The position numbers were made by a program, and so were the translations under genes. Shown one piece after another: positions 10,958-21,863 of a DNA stretch of 64,000 nucleotides (positions are counted from its first letter, which is position 1; each line of letters opens with the position of its first letter). This stretch comes from Hormiphora californensis. Taxonomy: Eukaryota > Ctenophora > Tentaculata > Cydippida > Pleurobrachiidae. The stretch lies in NCBI GenBank assembly GCA_020137815.1, contig CM035353.1:5823597-5887596 (forward strand). The letters run 5' to 3'. The notes under the pieces were generated by a model. It saw nothing but the letters and a program-made list of their open reading frames with translations. It ran no database searches and was not told the DNA's origin.

Positions 10958-11840
10958 ACTCAATGGAACTCAAGTGTGTGTAAGAAAGGCGTAGACCATA
11001 GAGAATAGATATATTGCTTTGTGTGCGGTGTGCCATATTTGACTTCAATTAGTGTCGTTTAAGTTTGAAGGTGAGTTTGTGTGTTTTGAGTATGTGTGTG
11101 TGTGAGAGAGTCTGTGTTTGCGAGTCTGTGTGAGTGAGTATGTATGTCTGTGTGTGAGTGATATACCCTGTACATATATACCAGCCCTCTTCATTCCAAT
11201 ATGTATAAATATAATCGAATGATGTTCTTATAAATCTGAAATCAAAGCCTTTTGTGGGTTCCATCTTAATTAAAATGGTTCATTTACGCATGACTACTCA
11301 AGGTCATTGTTCATGGTAACTAGCACAACAATACCCAAAATTTCTCAATTATATATCAGATAAAGGAATAATAAGAGGCATGTTTTCAAGTTTTAATGCT
11401 TTCCCCGTGGTATATTATCGCAATACCGCACTGTCCTCTGATTGAGTTTCCATGACCGTATTAACCAATAACCACCTGTCAAAGTGTCTCTTTCACCGCT
11501 GTTTCCACTTCCTATTTAACGTGATGCTTGTGTGGCACCCTGCATGGCTATAATAGCCAACTAATGTCACTCTTTGTCTCTTTGAAACACGCGTGGATAA
11601 AGAATGCTGCCGGTAACGGCTGAACAGGGGTAGAACTAGCGAAAATTATTTGACACTGTTATTTAGGTAGAACGCCGTAAAAACTTTAAGTTTCGGGCAA
11701 ACACAGAATACACTTTATAATTCGCTAACTATCTACAAACACAGGCACTCGAATACACAAAGCCAAACAACTTCATCAGCTACTGATTGTACCGATCTAT
11801 TCATTGGGTACTGTCACTATGACAGCCATGTTGTCCATAT
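10958..11840. other. Intergenic, no gene seen
   Basis: The stretch holds a TGTG/GAGT-rich simple region at 11080-11160 and otherwise AT-rich unique sequence. The two flanking genes converge (plus FGFR1OP2, minus LIM-nebulin), so 3' UTRs probably occupy its ends. Confidence 0.6.
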
Positions 11841-11841
11841 A

Positions 11842-12032
11842 CAGTCGGACCCCGATTTAGGGACACCCTCGGGGGAAAGGCTCTTTACTTGTCCACTCTT
11901 TACTTGTCCACTAAATCGGGGTGTCCACTAAATCGGGGTCAAATAAGGTTAATTTCCTATATAGGGGGAAAAAATCATGTCCCTAAATCGGGGTGCCACT
12001 AAATCGGGGGGCCCTACATCGGGGTCCGACTG
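11842..12032. mobile_element. pogo/Tigger-like MITE, copy 2
   Basis: The ends are CAGTCGGACCCCGATTTAG and its inverse CGGGGTCCGACTG, flanked by TA. It includes an internal duplication of CTCTTTACTTGTCCACT. Same family as 6494 and 21239. Confidence 0.82.
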
Positions 12033-12278
12033 TATCATCAACAATTCTACACAGTTCAACTACTGTGTGTTCAACTACTGTACGTGTAATTGCGATCCTT
12101 CCGAAACTGTCTTTCAATATCTCACACACCAACACACAGCTCCCCAATACTCCGTTGTGCTTCTCTGCTGACCTCCATTTATATCTCTATAGCAACTACC
12201 TCATCTCTATAGCAACCACTTCGTCTCCATAGCAACCGGTCCATACCAATCTAAACTAAGCATAACTCAAGAGCATCT

Positions 12279-13746
12279 TCAATCATCCGTTAACATCTTT
12301 GCTAATGCTCCGTAACTGAGGGTCGTCTTGAAAACATTGATGCTCTGAGTTAGAGTTTGGATCTTCTTAATCTTGCTAAAGGATACCGCAACAGGAGAGG
12401 ATGAGTTTCCTGAAAAATGATCCTGGCGTTAGATGTTTAGGAGGTCTTGATATTAGATGTTAGATGTTTAGGGGGTCTTGATGTTAGATGTTTAGGGGGT
12501 CTTATTATAGATGTTTGATGTTTAGGGGGTCTTATAGATGTTAGATGTTTAGGAGGTCTTGATGTTAGATGTTTAGTGGGTCTTATAGATATTAGATGTT
12601 TAGGGGGTATTATAGATGTTATATGTTTAGGGGGTCTTATAGATGTTAGATGTTTAGGGGGTATTATAGATGTTAGATGTTTAGGGGGTCTTGATGTTAG
12701 ATGTTTAGGGGGTCTTATTGATGTTAGATGTTTAGGGGGTCTAGATGTTAGAAGTTTAGGGTTCAAGTTATACACTTACCATCAGCATCGCTGAAGGAGC
12801 TACCCATACTCCAGGTTCTGTCCTTAGTAGTAGGAGCACCATCATCAGCATTACTCTGAACATCATAATCCTGTAGAGCAACACTAGCCGATTTAAGGTC
12901 ATCATTAGCCCCCTCGAAACTCCCACCAGGTGCCTGTTCGACCATCGGAGTTTCCTCTTCCTCCCCCTCATTACCAGGCTGAACACTAAACACCTCAGAG
13001 TCGATTGAATCAACGGATATCATTGAGGTGGGTCGGGAGGTTAGGGAGGTGTTCTGCTTGTACCCAATACCCGTTACTTTACTCTGGGTGTCCTTATAGT
13101 AGTTCATTGCTACATCATCGGCTACCGAGGTCTTAGTTCCCACGATATTCTTCTTGTAGTCCTCGTGATACTTGATGTTACTGGTTAGATCACTGGCATC
13201 CTTTAGATAGCTGTTTTTCAGGTCCCCAGTGGTGGCAGTGGCACTTCCCAGGATATTATCCTTGAAATCCTTCTTGTACACGGCCTGGCTAGTCTGGTCT
13301 TGCATTGATTTCATGAAGGTCGATGCCTTGTCGTCAGTGAGAGATGTCTTAGTCCCCACTATGTCCTCTTTAAATTCCTTCTGGTACTGAGCATGACTCT
13401 GGAACGCCTGGAGCTGTTTCATCTGCTCAGTAGCCTTGTCATCCGCAACCGATATTTTCGTTCCCTTTTGTTTCTGAAACTCCGCTTGATACTTATGTTT
13501 ACTATTTGCATCAGAGTTGTCCTTCAGTCGTTTATTTTCCGGCGTCTCCGCTACCTGGGTATACTTTATGGTAGGGTAGTGTGAATAGCAGTAAGGCTTC
13601 TTTTCGTATCCCTTATAATTCTTCATGTTCAGTGTCATCTGGCATTCCTGACATTTAAAGCAGGTCTTGTGCCAAACCCGGTCCAGACAATTTAGTTTCT
13701 CTGTTGGGTATACCGCCTTCCCACACGCCGCACAGGGGCTAATCAT
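12279..13746 (-). CDS. LASP: LASP/nebulette-type LIM and nebulin-repeat protein without SH3
   Basis: Two exons on minus (13746-12780 and 12409-12279, phase 1, GT-AG) give 365 residues. Residues 5-56 form a LIM domain: [38 protein letters not shown] and [14 protein letters not shown], close to LASP1. At least four nebulin-type actin-binding repeats follow ([47 protein letters not shown]), alternating with SVADDKA-like linkers. An acidic, Ser-rich region comes next. LASP proteins bind F-actin at adhesions and membrane ruffles and normally end in SH3. Here the last exon encodes [18 protein letters not shown] and stops, with no SH3. I chose Met 13746 because [10 protein letters not shown] aligns with human MNPNCARCGK; an in-frame ATG lies 12 codons upstream. 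Confidence 0.85.
12425..12770. repeat. GATGTTTAGGGGGTCTTATA minisatellite in the LIM-gene intron
   Basis: About 15 copies of an 18-25 bp unit fill almost the entire 370-bp intron between the two LIM-nebulin exons. Copies differ by short deletions and T/A changes. Confidence 0.9.
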
Positions 13747-13880
13747 CCTACACTGGATACATTGGTTAACATCAAGCGTCACGGCATTTCATTAAAGCTC
13801 ATATTAACGGCTGCACAGTTTTAGTGAACTCTTGTCACTGTCATATTTCGACAACTAGAAATGCCCACTTATATGAGGCA

Positions 13881-14077
13881 TAAACTCTGGCCACTGGCAC
13901 GTTATTTCAGATACCTTTCTCCCAGCGCGCCGCTGGGAGAAGGTAGCTGTAGTTTATCCGCTAGTGGCGGATAAACTGGTTTAAATCACGACGACGATCC
14001 TGAGGCGTAGCCGAGGGAGAGGCGGAGGGGTTTAAACCAATAACGTGCCATTGGTCAGAGTTTATGGGTTATATACC
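13881..14077. mobile_element. Three-hairpin (cloverleaf-like) MITE
   Basis: Terminal inverted repeats of about 35 bp (ATAAACTCTGGCCACTGG...GTTAT and inverse) enclose three hairpins: CTCCCAGCG/CGCTGGGAG at 13913-13944, AGTTTATCCGC/GCGGATAAACT at 13951-13977, and GGTTTAAA/TTTAAACC at 13978-14038. No ORF. A partial copy in inverse orientation is at 44245-44372. The same plan with unrelated sequence is at 52324-52508. Confidence 0.75.
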
Positions 14078-14429
14078 CTGCTTTAGTTGTTTGTTTCAAG
14101 TATTACACACTAACAAGAGAGAGAACACTAATCAAAACACACAAAGAGAACTGAGAAACAGTCAAAAACATCTCTCAATTGAGTGTATATTGTTTGGTAA
14201 CAGTTACTAAGGAGAGAGAGAGAAAGAAATAACAAGATATGGGGCATGCCAGACATAACACAGAGGAATTGAGATAGTGAAACAAAAGGGGAGATAAAGA
14301 GAGAGAAATTGACGGAATGTGTTGTTTCTTTCTCTCCAATGCAGTGTGTAACTCTTGCAAACAGTGTTCCCTCTGTATTTCAGTAAGAACTGATCATTTA
14401 CACACACTTTGAATGTAACATAGGAGTTA

Positions 14430-14545
14430 ATAATAAACAGCCAGCCAGTGGGAAATAATCTGCCGCTGGACTGGCTGTATATTGAGAGCGCGCCAGTGGG
14501 ACTTCTCGCCGCTGGCGGGTTATTTAAGTTAGCAGGGTATATATG
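14430..14545. repeat. Two adjacent hairpins related to the 13881 element
   Basis: AGCCAGT...CTGGCT and CGCCAGTGG...CGCTGGCG stems follow each other within about 100 bp and end in GGGTATATA, echoing the edge of the 13881 element. Both elements are accompanied by a TCGACAACTAGAAA word (near 13850 and 14548). Confidence 0.5.
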
Positions 14546-15120
14546 TCGACAACTAGAAAAGTTAAAGGTATACGGCAAAATATGACGACAAGAAATGCAG
14601 ACGGCAAAATATGACAACCGTTGACATCTGGCAATCTCCCAACAGAATTATAAATAATTGAAGTCAGGAATTAATCTAACACGTTATACGTCAGGCCAAT
14701 GCTCTGACAGTTATACACAGGTCAATACACAGTCTATAAGTATAACAGGCTTCATTCATATATTGTATTAAGAAAGCGAATACTGTAGTATACAATTTAG
14801 AAAAGAGACCAAGAGTGATACATACACTGTCAGACGAGAGTAAGTGAGGGGGAGGGGAACAAAACATAGCTGGTAATATACGGTAGTATACAAAATATAT
14901 TGAGTCGCTTGACAACACTGTTTCCGTGCTCCGAAAGTATGAACACTTCAAACAAAATAGACCAAGTTCATGCGAGTGTGATATACACTGTGTGTGACGA
15001 CAGCGAGCAAAGCGGGATAGAACAAAACAGAGAGCTGCTCTTCCGTTGAAAGCCAAGTGTATAAATACCTATAGTGCATTATTATATTCCGTCTATCTAT
15101 TTATTTATTAGAAGTGCGGT
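14546..15120. other. No gene seen
   Basis: Unique-looking AT-rich sequence. ORFs here lack protein-like composition. Confidence 0.5.
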
Positions 15121-15135
15121 TGGGACTCATCACCC

Positions 15136-15335
15136 CTCTCTTCTCTTTTTCTCTTCTTTTTCTCTTCTTTTTCTCTTCTTTCTCTTTAATCTGATAATTT
15201 ATAGCTTTCTCCTTCTTTTTTCTTCTCTTCTATCACTATGATGCCTGCCAAGTTTGTAATTGTACCACTTCCATGGTATAACTACGTCGACATGGTGGCA
15301 AATTCCAATTTGCACTTCTCAGTTCTATCTCTCTT

Positions 15336-15386
<51 letters not shown>

Positions 15387-15440
15387 TTCCCTTTTTCTTT
15401 CTTTTTCTCTTTCTCTCTCTACCTCTCTCTCAGCAATCCA
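15136..15440. repeat. Polypyrimidine tract with (CT)n
   Basis: A TTTTTCTCTTC tandem (15140-15190) and a CT microsatellite (15330-15435) are separated by a short unique segment. Serine/leucine-rich ORFs over it are artefacts. Confidence 0.9.
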
Positions 15441-15479
15441 TGGTTCATCATGATTCAAGCAACTTCAAACAAGTTTAGA

Positions 15480-16930
15480 CACCGTCTAGTAGACGGAGAC
15501 CTTGTTGAGTAAGGGGGAAGAGTGTGAGTCGTGAGAGGATATATATTGATGTTTGAATTGACCATTGGCATACTTCATATAGTTCATGTGAACGTCTTGC
15601 TATACTACGCCCTCATATTCAATATTGAGTAACTCTAAGTACTAACAGCCTAGCTCATTCCCAAGAAATATAATGTGCTAATATACTGTAGCCAACAACA
15701 CACTACATGACATCTTGGAACACCTAATATACAGTATATTAATATACCAAGCTGACATAGTTTGTAGCAATGAAACTACCACTCAAAAAGTAATCGAACG
15801 GAACAAAATCTAGTTACCACACATGGCCATGCACGGCCGGGAATGTCAGGAATAACTTTGAATGGCATAGGTTAAAAATTTAATATCCTAGAGCTTGAAA
15901 ACGGCAAAACAAAAAAAACGGTTCGGACATGCAGGCAGTAGAAAATGCACTTCGCCTCAAATTCGATTCGTGTAGTGCCCGTCGAAAAACAGTTCTATCT
16001 GTTGAACACATCACATCTCTCGAGAGGTGAAAGTGATAGGTGAAATTAGATTTGTCATGTGCTAGAACTTCTTGAACAACAGCATTACATGTTTTTAAAG
16101 AGAGAGGCCAGGGAAAATGTCAGTGAATAATATAATAAATAAGCGTCGAACTCTGGCTTGTTTTTTTAGAGGTAAAACTTCGACACAGAGTTTTCCGTAG
16201 GATGTGAGGTAATGCAGTTAATGACATATTGATATATACTGCCATTGACACTTCCGTCGAAGAACCACACTCCTTGAATGAGTGTTGTTTTTCGACGGAA
16301 AATTGTGCCTCTTGGCGCTAATTAACAAATTGATAGCTAATTGACAAATTGGAATAGTTTCTCAAGAACATGAACCCTCATTATATCAACTGTTCAAAAA
16401 CTAAATGGAATTGGTGCATTGTCATCGTTAGGGTCTGACTGTGGTCTGAAACCCCCTAGGAGCACTTAGCTTTTCTGAAAGCACTCTTCGAGCTGAATTC
16501 AGAGCAACCGGAATTATCTTTCTATCTCAACGGGAAGTTTGGGCTTAAGCGTGGTCTTTATGCAGCCAAAGTGGCCTGAAGTAGGCCCCTAGCGGGACCA
16601 AACATGACCACTCATCGTTTGTTCTGATATACGGCTTCTACTACAGCGTAGTTCTAACAACATATTAACAACAGCATATACTATTTTGGTCCGGACAGAA
16701 AGCAGCAGCAGGTCTGGTACTATAACATGCGAGTAGACTCACGTATCACAAAGCAGTGCGAACATAAATCAACCTTACATACTAGAAGCTTGCAAAGGAA
16801 CTGTACAAATGACAGAACACACACACGTCACACAATGTGTGTGTACTGCAAAGCTGGTGGTGACACGGCCGCCAATGATACAATATTACACCACGTGCGG
16901 TTATAAAAAGTACATTGGTGAATCACACTT
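15480..16930. other. 1.4 kb without recognisable genes
   Basis: I see no exon with protein-like coding or known repeat. A 25-bp half-site beginning GTTGAGTAAGGGGGAAGA at 15503 recurs as the perfect palindrome at 20132. Isolated CGACGGAA-type inverted words at 16250-16300 could form one short hairpin. Confidence 0.5.
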
Positions 16931-17296
16931 TAAGCTATTAATATTATGAAGCGGACATGTGTACCAAAATAGAGTCCAGAGACAGGTTCTGAAGAATTTT
17001 AACAAAGAGGCGGGCAGGGAGTTATGTTCTGATGCAATGGGGGGGGGGGGATCCCATGGTATACTTTGGTATACTTTGGTATACTTTGGTATATGGAAAA
17101 TCCCAAAAAATTATGTGGAAAGTACCAAAGTATACCAAAGTATACCATATCTTTTTAATAGCTTTACGTACTTTAAAGTGTTGATTTACAACAGTTAAGG
17201 CTTTAAAACATTTTATATAAACTTTCTTAACTCATAAAATTGGACAATGGTGCTAAATAGGCTAAATTCATAGAATCGAGGGAAAATATTACCTAT

Positions 17297-17822
17297 AAAA
17301 TGGGGTAAGCGGTAAATACTCACTCGGTTCTTCACATTTTTTGGACGTTTTTGGCCATAACTCAGCCATTTCTTGACCAATTTGCAAAATCTCGGGCTCA
17401 TTGGAAAGAGGACATCAAGACCTTTAAAATGAGCCCTAAAGTCCATTTTTATTCAACTGTTCACCCCTCAACTCGTGCGCGTGCGATATTTTAATTTACG
17501 CTGCGCGCGCTACACGTTAACATGTGATAAACGCGCAAAACAATTCCGCGCACGACTTTGGGGGGTGAACAGTTGAAAAAAAAATGGACATTAGTAAATT
17601 AAAATCGGCGCAAAATGCGCGGCGTTATGGCGTAAAATGCGCGTTTTCGCCATAGCGCCGCGCATTTTGCGCCGATTTTCATTTTCTAGAGCTCATTGGA
17701 AAGCTCTTAATGTCTTCTTTCCAATGAGCCCAAGATTTTCCAAATTGGTCAAGAAATGGTTGAGTTATGGCCAAAAACGTCCAAAAAATGTGAAGAACCG
17801 AGTGAGTATTTACCGCTTACCA
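17297..17822. repeat. Internal palindrome of the composite element
   Basis: Arms 17297-17440 and 17690-17822 are inverse copies; both carry GGTAAGCGGTAAATACTCAC and TTTGGCCATAACTC in opposite orientation. The centre contains the MITE at 17441-17590. Confidence 0.85.
17441..17590. mobile_element. MITE, CAACTGTTCACCCC family
   Basis: The ends TCCATTTTTATTCAACTGTT and the inverse AACAGTTGAAAAAAAAATGG enclose a CG-rich core (GCGCGCGCTACACGTTAACA). A reverse copy with nearly the same sequence is at 37648-37797. Confidence 0.85.
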
Positions 17823-17947
17823 TAAAATGGTGAGTCAGAAAACTGGGGTTTGACAAATTGGGACCCATTTGAGTATGATAAAAAAACTTTTAAAAAGTCA
17901 AGAAAATGTTCAAATAGTATTTGGTAAAGTCTCCAAAAATTTTTCAA

Positions 17948-18003
17948 AAATTGCCTTCACCGGGAATCGAACCCTGAGTGGCAAGCCTTGAGCACTAGCC
18001 GGA
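17948..18003 (-). other. tRNA-like RNA polymerase III box remnant
   Basis: On minus, GGCTAGTGCTCAAGG resembles an A box and GGGTTCGATTCCC is a canonical B box/T-loop. They are too close together for an intact tRNA, and the 5' acceptor strand matching TGAAGGC is absent. This is probably a decayed tRNA or the head of a tRNA-derived SINE. Confidence 0.4.
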
Positions 18004-18145
18004 TGATGTAACAAAAACGTAAAAATCGGTTTAATAAGCGTTATATTACCAACTTATAACGAAATAAGGATGCAGTTTTACAAATTTAGTCATTTATGTT
18101 AACTTATCGCTTAAATTTTACCTTTTTCAAAATTTTTATGGTATA

Positions 18146-19348
18146 CAGGGTGTCCCACTGTCTTTGCATCACCTGTGATTTTGGGTCATGACCGAGCTCC
18201 ATTAAACTAACCAAAACTCATCGAAAAATTGGTCAAAATGGTTCTAACAAAAACCAGTGTTCTAGAGAATTGTCTGGCGAACATTTTGGTGACAAGATTG
18301 ACGTTCCAAGTCTTACCAATCGTCAGATATATCGTCGTAAAGTCAAAAGTACGTGTTCATGAAATCCGACCGGGGTTCACGTTTTGAAAAATTCACAAAT
18401 GCAAAGTTGCTCGGATCACATTGCATTCCTCATAAGAGTTGTAGGAAATTGTCTGGCGGTCATTTTGGTACCCAGGTTTTTATCCTAGCTCAATGTTTAG
18501 AGTGTCTTATGACTGTCTAAAGACGAAATTCAACCAGCATTTTTGAGGGGATCACGTGTCATCAACAAATGGGTAAAATGATATGAAATTTACAAGAGCT
18601 TCATTGGAATCGTCTAAGGTTCATTTTGATACCATGATTTTTTCCATAGCTCTATGTTTTAGTTGCGTTATGACTGTAGGAACATGAAAATTGTTCTATG
18701 CTGAGTCTTAGTTGGTATCGGCTCACAACCCCTAATTAGGTGGCTCGGTGTCATGTGTAATCCCATGATAATCAGCACATATCGTCTCAATTTCATCTAG
18801 ACACTTGACAGGGTTGTTATGACGATTTGGCAAGGCCCCTGTTAATGTGTAGGATACGCAAGTGGTCTATCTCAACCCTATCATGCACTAACATGTTATT
18901 CAAGAAGCAATGAGCTTCATAACAGGGCAAAATTCAATGCGATACCTGCGACCACTTTTGGAAAAATTCCAGTTCTGACAGTCATAAGACACTCTAAACA
19001 TTGAGCTAGGACAAAAACCCGGGTACCAAAATGACCGCCAGACAATTTCCTACAACTCTTATGAGGGATGCAATGTGATCCGAGCAACTTTGCATTTGTG
19101 AATTTTTCAAAACGTGAACCCCGGTCGGATTTCATGAACATGTATTTTTGACTTTACGACGATATATCTGACGATTGGTAAGACTTGGAACGTCAATCTT
19201 GCCACCAAAATGTTCGCCAGACAATTCTCTAGAACACTAGTTTTTGTTAGAACCATTTTGACCAATTTTACGATGAGTTTTGGTTAGTTTAATGGAGCCC
19301 GGTCATGACCCAAAATCACAGGTGATGCAAAGACAGTGGGACACCCTG
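18146..19348. mobile_element. mariner-type fold-back element nested in the composite
   Basis: Ends are CAGGGTGTCCCACTGTCTTT and its inverse, flanked by TA (18144-18145 and 19349-19350). Arms of about 375 bp (18146-18520 and 18955-19348) match with few differences. CAGGGTGTCCCA ends with TA targets resemble Tc1/mariner; no transposase remains. Confidence 0.8.
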
Positions 19349-19524
19349 TACTTAGCTTTGGTATACCTTGGTATACTTTGGTATACTTTGGTATACTTTG
19401 GTATATGGAAAATCGCTGAAAAAGTTGTGGAAAGTGCCAAAGTATACCAAAGTATACCATGGGATCCCCCCCCCCCCCCCCCGATGCAATCGCAAGACCA
19501 GTACCTTTTATGAAATTATGATCT

Positions 19525-19870
19525 GGCTTTTTTGATCTGGCTTTTTAATTTATTTGGCTTTTTTTTGGCCGTTTTTGACCTGTCTTTTTTTGATCTGGCT
19601 TTTATTGATCTGGCCTTTTTTTGGCCTTTTCCCCGATAATTTTTGACATTTCATAGCATTTTTGGCTTTTTATGTTACATTTTGAGTCACATTGTAAATT
19701 TTTTGATGTGGCTTTTAATTTTCATGATCTTTTTTGATATTACTCTTTTTGATATGAATTTTTAACTAGCTTTTTTTGATCTGGCCTTTTTTGATCTGGC
19801 TTTTTTTGATCTGGCTTTTTTTGATCTGGCTTTTTTAAGCTTTTTTGATCTGGCCTTTTTGGCCTTTTTT
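19525..19870. repeat. GATCTGGCTTTTTT minisatellite
   Basis: About 15-20 imperfect copies of a 14-16 bp T-rich unit (TTTTTGATCTGGC). Confidence 0.85.
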
Positions 19871-19871
19871 A

Positions 19872-20092
19872 GACGTACTAGGGTCAGCACACACCTAGTC
19901 CTACGCCAAAATCAAAATTTTGATTTTGTAGCCAGACACACCGTCATGGTCATCCAACGCGACCGTCAAAATAGTGCACGAGATTGTTACTGTGAGAATG
20001 GGGGAGAGAGAATTTTGACCATGACAGCGCTGGTGTGTCTGGCACCAGCGTAGGTGTGTCTAGCTCCAGCGTAGGTGTGTGCTGACCCCTAC
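19872..20092. mobile_element. Short MITE with GGGTCAGCACACACC ends
   Basis: GGGTCAGCACACACCTA at the left is inverse to TAGGTGTGTGCTGACCC at the right. Inner inverse words (CCAGACACACCGTCATGGTC against CATGACAGCGCTGGTGTGTC) extend the stem. Confidence 0.7.
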
Positions 20093-20131
20093 CCGTCAGT
20101 GACGGGCCGTCATCCGACGTACGTGTACTAC

Positions 20132-20182
20132 TTGTTGAGTAAGGGGGAAGAGTGTGACACACTCTTCCCCCTTACTCAACAA
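20132..20182. repeat. Perfect 51-bp palindrome
   Basis: Two exact 25-bp arms beginning TTGTTGAGTAAGGGGGAAGA are separated by one A. A half-site occurs at 15503-15527. Confidence 0.95.
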
Positions 20183-20189
20183 TGTACTA

Positions 20190-20682
20190 CCCGACGTACT
20201 TATACGGCACGTAGTTTTCTGCAAATACGTTTTTGCCCTAGCAGTGCACTTGCAGCTGCAGAAAGTGTTTTCATTTTCAGTAATGTACCTGTTTTATCAG
20301 CTATGTTTATATTATTGACATTATTGTTGCAAAATAATGAGTTTCACTGAAAGCGAAAAGATTGTTCAAATTCTCACTGGGAATCACAACTCCAGCCTGG
20401 ATTTCCAGGAAAAGGGGGTTTAAAAGTGACTTATTAAGTAAACTGTAAAGGTTCAAGTTGATGCCCTATTTGAAAGGGTATCGAGCTCTCTTTTGTGCTG
20501 ATGACAGGAACTTGAATGAGACACCTATACATTGCATTTTGTAAGAAGTGGTTGCGCGCGATTGTTTTGCGCGTTTGAAGCGCGCGGCGTATTCTCGTAA
20601 AAATAAATAAAAAGAACCGCTACGCGCCGCGCCGTTAAAAAAAGTCAAGATCAGATCTGACAAATTTTTGACAAGTTTTAAA
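20190..20682. other. No gene seen
   Basis: Unique sequence with a CG-rich stretch (GCGCGCGGCG) near 20560-20640. No protein-like ORF. Confidence 0.5.
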
Positions 20683-21238
20683 ATAAATCAGGGATGGGTC
20701 CAGGGTCGCCCCATCCCCGTGATATCCGGGGCCAGGGACGGCAGCCTCGGTCAGGGGGTATGGGAATGAAACCCTGGCCCCATCGCAGAGTCCAAGGGCG
20801 CAGCCCCGGCGGGGGTGTAGGGGGCAAACAAAACATCTTGTTTAGACCAATCATTAGTCTCGGAAGTTGTAATTCTCCTGTTTCTCCTATGATATCTTAT
20901 TTAGTAGCACTGGTGCAAGTGTGAAATTCGAAAAACAAAGCTTGATCAAACACAGAAGTGTAAAAAGTGGAAAAAACAAAGATCCTTCTAATCTAATACA
21001 TACTTAAAGGTTGACAAGATACCTAAAACTTTACTTCTATCCCATTTTTACACTTTAAATCATTAATACCTTTTTCAGCTTTTTTTTTTCGTCGCAACAC
21101 GTTTTTCAGGCCTTTATAACAATAGGGAACCCTGTTATGAGTGAAACAGTAACGGGTCCTTGGCAGTTAGCGCCAATCATGGATCACGCTGGACCAAAAA
21201 GTAGATGTGGGTTGAAAGTGGGATGCACAAACAAAGTA

Positions 21239-21395
21239 CAGTCGGACCCCGATTTAGGGACACCCTCGGGGGAAAGGCTCTTGTCCACTAAATCGTGGTG
21301 TCCACTAAATCGGGGTCAATTAAGGTTAATTTCCTATATCGGGGAAAAAAAATCCTGTCCCTAAATCGGGGTGCCACTAAATTGGGGTCCGACTG
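21239..21395. mobile_element. pogo/Tigger-like MITE, copy 3
   Basis: A 157-bp element with CAGTCGGACCCCGATTTAG ends and TA flanks. It is absent from the matching place in copy B. Confidence 0.85.
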
Positions 21396-21863
21396 TACAT
21401 GTAACAAGAAAATATTATTTTCAAATTTCCACCCTGTTATGGCGTTATGCCATCTCAAAAACACGTTTAGATAGGGAAAATCATTAACAGAAATACCAGA
21501 AACATCATTCTTATGTAGGAAGGGTGATTCCACATGGTAGCCGAATGGATTTCTTGTCTTGATAAAAGGTAATTACAATCTTATTATCACACTTCATTTG
21601 ATTTTGTTGATGTTTTTGAGAGAATGAAACGTTGTTTTACGTAACAACCTTGCACGTAACCATCTGAGATTGTGTAACGTCGTGAGTGTGTTGTCACATA
21701 TAAGTAATAAGCGGGAGCGTTCATAGTGAACCATAATAAAGTTCAAGTTCACTATTGTTTCAATAGTCTCTGTTAGAAGATGTGGTTTTCTTTAGATTTG
21801 TGATCAAATTAGTAATTTATTGCTAAATCTGACTGGAAGAGTGTTCTAATTTGTTTCTTACAG

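Larger units (their letters stand above)
17039..19482. mobile_element. 2.4-kb composite fold-back element with G-run ends and 8-bp target duplication
   Basis: GATGCAAT occurs immediately outside both ends (17031-17038 and 19483-19490). The ends are a G run plus ATCCCATGGTATACTTTGG and its inverse plus a C run. Subterminal GGTATACTTT repeats fold on themselves at both ends. Inside are nested palindromes (17297-17822, 18146-19348). No transposase. The end type matches the element at 1304-2049. Confidence 0.85.

Noticed and set aside
10960-12278. SH3 domain exon for the LIM-nebulin gene
   Set aside because: I looked on minus for ALYDY- or WW-type SH3 words and found none; the exon at 12409-12279 already ends the frame in phase.
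17948-18003. Functional tRNA gene
   Set aside because: A and B boxes are too close and the 5' acceptor strand is missing, so kept only as a remnant.
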